Assembly: GCA_022867105.1 (NCBI GenBank)
Contig: JALHVH010000276.1
Location: 1 to 7,708 of the forward strand
Reading direction: 5' to 3'
DNA length: 7,708 nt
Source of the DNA: Candidatus Aminicenantota bacterium
GTDB lineage: Bacteria; Acidobacteriota; Aminicenantia; Aminicenantales; Saccharicenantaceae
Shown: in pieces, positions 6,537 to 7,708 of the stretch
Layout of the letters: each line of letters opens with the position of its first letter
How positions within the stretch are numbered: position 1 is the first letter of the stretch
Program-made: the position numbers and the translations under genes
The notes under the pieces: model-generated
The model's database searches: none
Told to the model about the DNA's origin: nothing
Seen by the model: the letters and a program-made list of their open reading frames with translations, nothing else

Positions 6537-7253
6537 TTAGATCCTGGGCGCCGTGCGCTTCTTCAGGGCCGCTTTCAGGTCTTTGACGACGGGAGGCGCT
6601 TGGATGTCGCTTCCGTAAAGGATGTCCCGGGCGCTGATGTCCCGTTTGTCATAGAAGGCCTGGTTGGCGTCCTTATCGATCTGGATGGACGCCCCTTTGA
6701 TGGAAACGCCGGCGAACAGGCCTTTGCTCCTGGAATAGGAGTAGATCTCGGCTTCCATATCGAGGTCGGTCGAGGCCTCGGCGTTGCGGCCGACCGGCCC
6801 GGCGGCGACGCTCATGTCCGCGCCCATAGTCACCTTGCCCGCGTCCATGTTCTCGATGCTTTTTCCCGTCTTGAAAACCAGAACGATGTCGGCCTTCTGG
6901 ACGCCGATCTGCCAACCTAGGCTTCCGCCAATGAGGGAGATGAACGTGGGGTTGCTCCAAGTCCCGTCCTCGTTCCGGATGACGATGAGCCCCCGGCCGT
7001 ATTGGCCGCCGAATCCGTAGGCCGCCTTGATGACGCCTGGAATGACGGCGATCCCGTGGCATTTCTCGAGAAGTCTCGAGGGAAGGCCCTCCTCGGGAAG
7101 GTCCACCATCTCGCGGAGGACCTGGATGGCCTTTTCGATCCTCTCGATGCCCGGGGTCCTTTCATCGGCCGCCGCACGGGTCGGGATGGAGAATGCCAAG
7201 AACGCCAGAAGTCCTGCCATTACGAACAAACCCTTGTATTTCTCGTTTTCCAT
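6537..7253 (-). CDS. Exported SYLF-domain (Ysc84/DUF500) lipid-binding protein, 238 aa
   Basis: Residues 1-29 are a signal peptide: NEKYK, a hydrophobic core GLFVMAGLLAFLAFSI, then R-A-A-A before D30, a clear AXA signal peptidase I site. The remainder, about residues 35-225, is a SYLF domain: CHGIAVIPGVIKAAYGFGGQ, then GRGLIVIRNEDGTWSNPTF, IGGSLGWQIGVQKADIVLVF and a long glycine/alanine-rich stretch ending near YSYSRSKGLFAGVSIKGASI. Eukaryotic SYLF proteins bind phosphoinositides and actin, while exported bacterial members have no settled role, so a periplasmic or envelope lipid-associated function is inference. I chose ATG 7253 because AAGGG at 7262-7266 lies 8 bases upstream. A GTG at 7262, three codons earlier, would put that site directly against the start. 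The gene converges with the outer-membrane protein gene across a 102-base gap and stands alone on its strand. Confidence 0.86.
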   Translation of the reverse strand: MENEKYKGLFVMAGLLAFLAFSIPTRAAADERTPGIERIEKAIQVLREMVDLPEEGLPSRLLEKCHGIAVIPGVIKAAYGFGGQYGRGLIVIRNEDGTWSNPTFISLIGGSLGWQIGVQKADIVLVFKTGKSIENMDAGKVTMGADMSVAAGPVGRNAEASTDLDMEAEIYSYSRSKGLFAGVSIKGASIQIDKDANQAFYDKRDISARDILYGSDIQAPPVVKDLKAALKKRTAPRI

Positions 7254-7271
7254 GAAGTTCACCCTTTTTCC

Positions 7272-7300
7272 ATTCTATTTCAACAGACGTGCCGATGCAA
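7272..7300 (-). promoter_or_regulatory. Candidate promoter for the SYLF gene
   Basis: On the minus strand TTGCAT (7300-7295) and TAGAAT (7277-7272) are separated by 17 bases, a good sigma70-like match. The predicted start near 7265 would leave a leader of only about 12 bases, partly consuming the ribosome site. An alternative -10 box TATATT (7385-7380) lies further upstream in an AT-rich patch, but it lacks a convincing -35 box. Confidence 0.35.
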
Positions 7301-7414
7301 CCGAAACGGTCCTATTTGCCCCATCTCGCCGTCTTTCCTGTCTAGCCAGACCAGCTTTTCTTTTCTTTCCAGCTTATCTAATATAAACGAAATAATTCAT
7401 GCTACATCCCACTT

Positions 7415-7544
7415 TGAGCGGCACTGAATGCCGGCCTCGAGCCCCCGTAGCGGAGGGGGGGCCCGTCGGCTTATCCGACGGGGGGAACCGACGGGACTGG
7501 TTCCCCGGGGTCCGGGGGCAGAGGGCGGCTTCAGGCCGCACTCA
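7415..7544. repeat. 130-base GC-rich element with imperfect inverted ends, MITE/REPIN-like
   Basis: Positions 7415-7438 and the reverse complement of 7521-7544 can be aligned over 24 bases each, with one mismatch and a few single or double-base gaps. Both begin TGAG, both contain the loop CTGAA in the same relative place, and both end CCTC. Each end is itself a hairpin: CGGCA/TGCCG at 7419-7433 and GCGGC/GCCGC at 7525-7539. The interior is extremely GC-rich and fully structured, while AT-rich sequence flanks both sides. Two outward-facing hairpin ends resemble non-autonomous mobile repeats, but no target-site duplication is obvious and no second copy can be seen here. It could instead be an intergenic structured RNA or an extended terminator region. 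It contains no plausible coding sequence. Confidence 0.45.
7462..7506. promoter_or_regulatory. Two abutting perfect hairpins inside the GC-rich element
   Basis: The first stem pairs CCCGTCGG (7462-7469) with CCGACGGG (7475-7482) around the loop CTTAT. The second pairs GGGGAACC (7482-7489) with GGTTCCCC (7499-7506) around a 9-base loop. A second copy of CCGACGGG at 7488-7495 offers an alternative partner for the first arm, and that pairing would break the second stem. A further stem at 7442-7457 has a single bulged A. No T-run follows, so these are not standard terminators. Confidence 0.5.
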
Positions 7545-7708
7545 CATTATAACTTTATTTATTGCGTTCACATTAGATCTTTCATGGTTTTCCTCCCAGT
7601 AGTGTGGATTACTGAGTAGAAGAAAAGGTCTCGGTAAATAGGGTCTTCTTTTGCCGTGATGGGAGGGTATGGGGAAGGGCTGCAGCGACCATGCGGAGAT
7701 CAGCCTGA
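7545..7708. other. Intergenic right end with no convincing gene
   Basis: Together with 7254-7414 and the GC-rich element, this makes a gap of about 455 bases without a supported gene. The first 50 bases are AT-rich. AGAAGA (7618-7623) can pair with TCTTCT (7644-7649), which is followed by TTT, but the loop is 20 bases long, so this is at best a weak terminator. An ATG at 7669 opens a frame of 13 codons (beginning MGKGCSDHAE) that runs off the edge; the purine-rich GGAGGG at 7662-7667 is too close to be a good ribosome site. It may or may not be the start of a gene. Confidence 0.3.

Noticed and set aside
7002..7427. Plus-strand frames of 119-141 codons across the SYLF gene start and upstream region
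   Set aside because: Most of their length is antisense to the SYLF coding region and signal peptide, and the remainder crosses its probable promoter.
7415..7544. CRISPR array or tRNA in the GC-rich stretch
   Set aside because: There are no regularly spaced identical repeats of CRISPR length, only short repeated arms within hairpins, and no cloverleaf with a TTC-loop or anticodon arm could be drawn.
7399..7619. Small open frames of 63-67 codons across the GC-rich element
   Set aside because: They run straight through perfect inverted repeats, have no ribosome sites and give low-complexity peptides, so they are more likely chance frames.

Overview
The window looks like a chromosomal piece from an anaerobic, two-membraned (diderm) bacterium of fairly high GC. 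The acetyl-CoA (Wood-Ljungdahl) pathway genes at the left end indicate carbonyl-branch one-carbon metabolism. The predicted outer-membrane barrel and the exported SYLF protein indicate a Gram-negative envelope. This combination would suit an Acidobacteriota/Aminicenantota-like lineage, but that placement is inference and cannot be settled from the window.

Layout. (1) Positions 1-2175 are the end of a Wood-Ljungdahl cluster: the last 78 codons of acsC (corrinoid iron-sulfur protein large subunit), then, 8 bases later, a complete acsV for its ATP-dependent reductive activator. (2) Positions 2176-4051 start with a sigma70-like promoter. It drives a GntR/FCD-family regulator and a sugar-nucleotide epimerase closely resembling GDP-mannose 3,5-epimerase, and a stable hairpin sits in the 62-base gap between them. 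(3) Positions 4052-6434 hold a near-consensus promoter, a small perfect palindrome and a TTG-started 742-residue outer-membrane protein with a CBM9-like N-terminal domain and a DUF5916-type barrel. (4) Positions 6537-7253, on the minus strand and convergent with the previous gene, encode an exported SYLF-domain protein. (5) Positions 7254-7708 have no convincing gene. They contain a 130-base, very GC-rich element with imperfect inverted ends and several nested hairpins, set between AT-rich flanks.

How the parts work together. AcsC and AcsV are functional partners: AcsV restores the active Co(I) state of the corrinoid protein after accidental oxidation. The regulator and epimerase probably form one transcription unit, which suggests metabolite-controlled production of an unusual hexose for surface polysaccharide, but the effector is unknown. 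The barrel and SYLF proteins both point to the cell envelope but are transcribed separately.

I did not find a clear new multi-gene system. The least explained items are the structured GC-rich element at 7415-7544 and the regulator plus GDP-mannose-3,5-epimerase-like pair.
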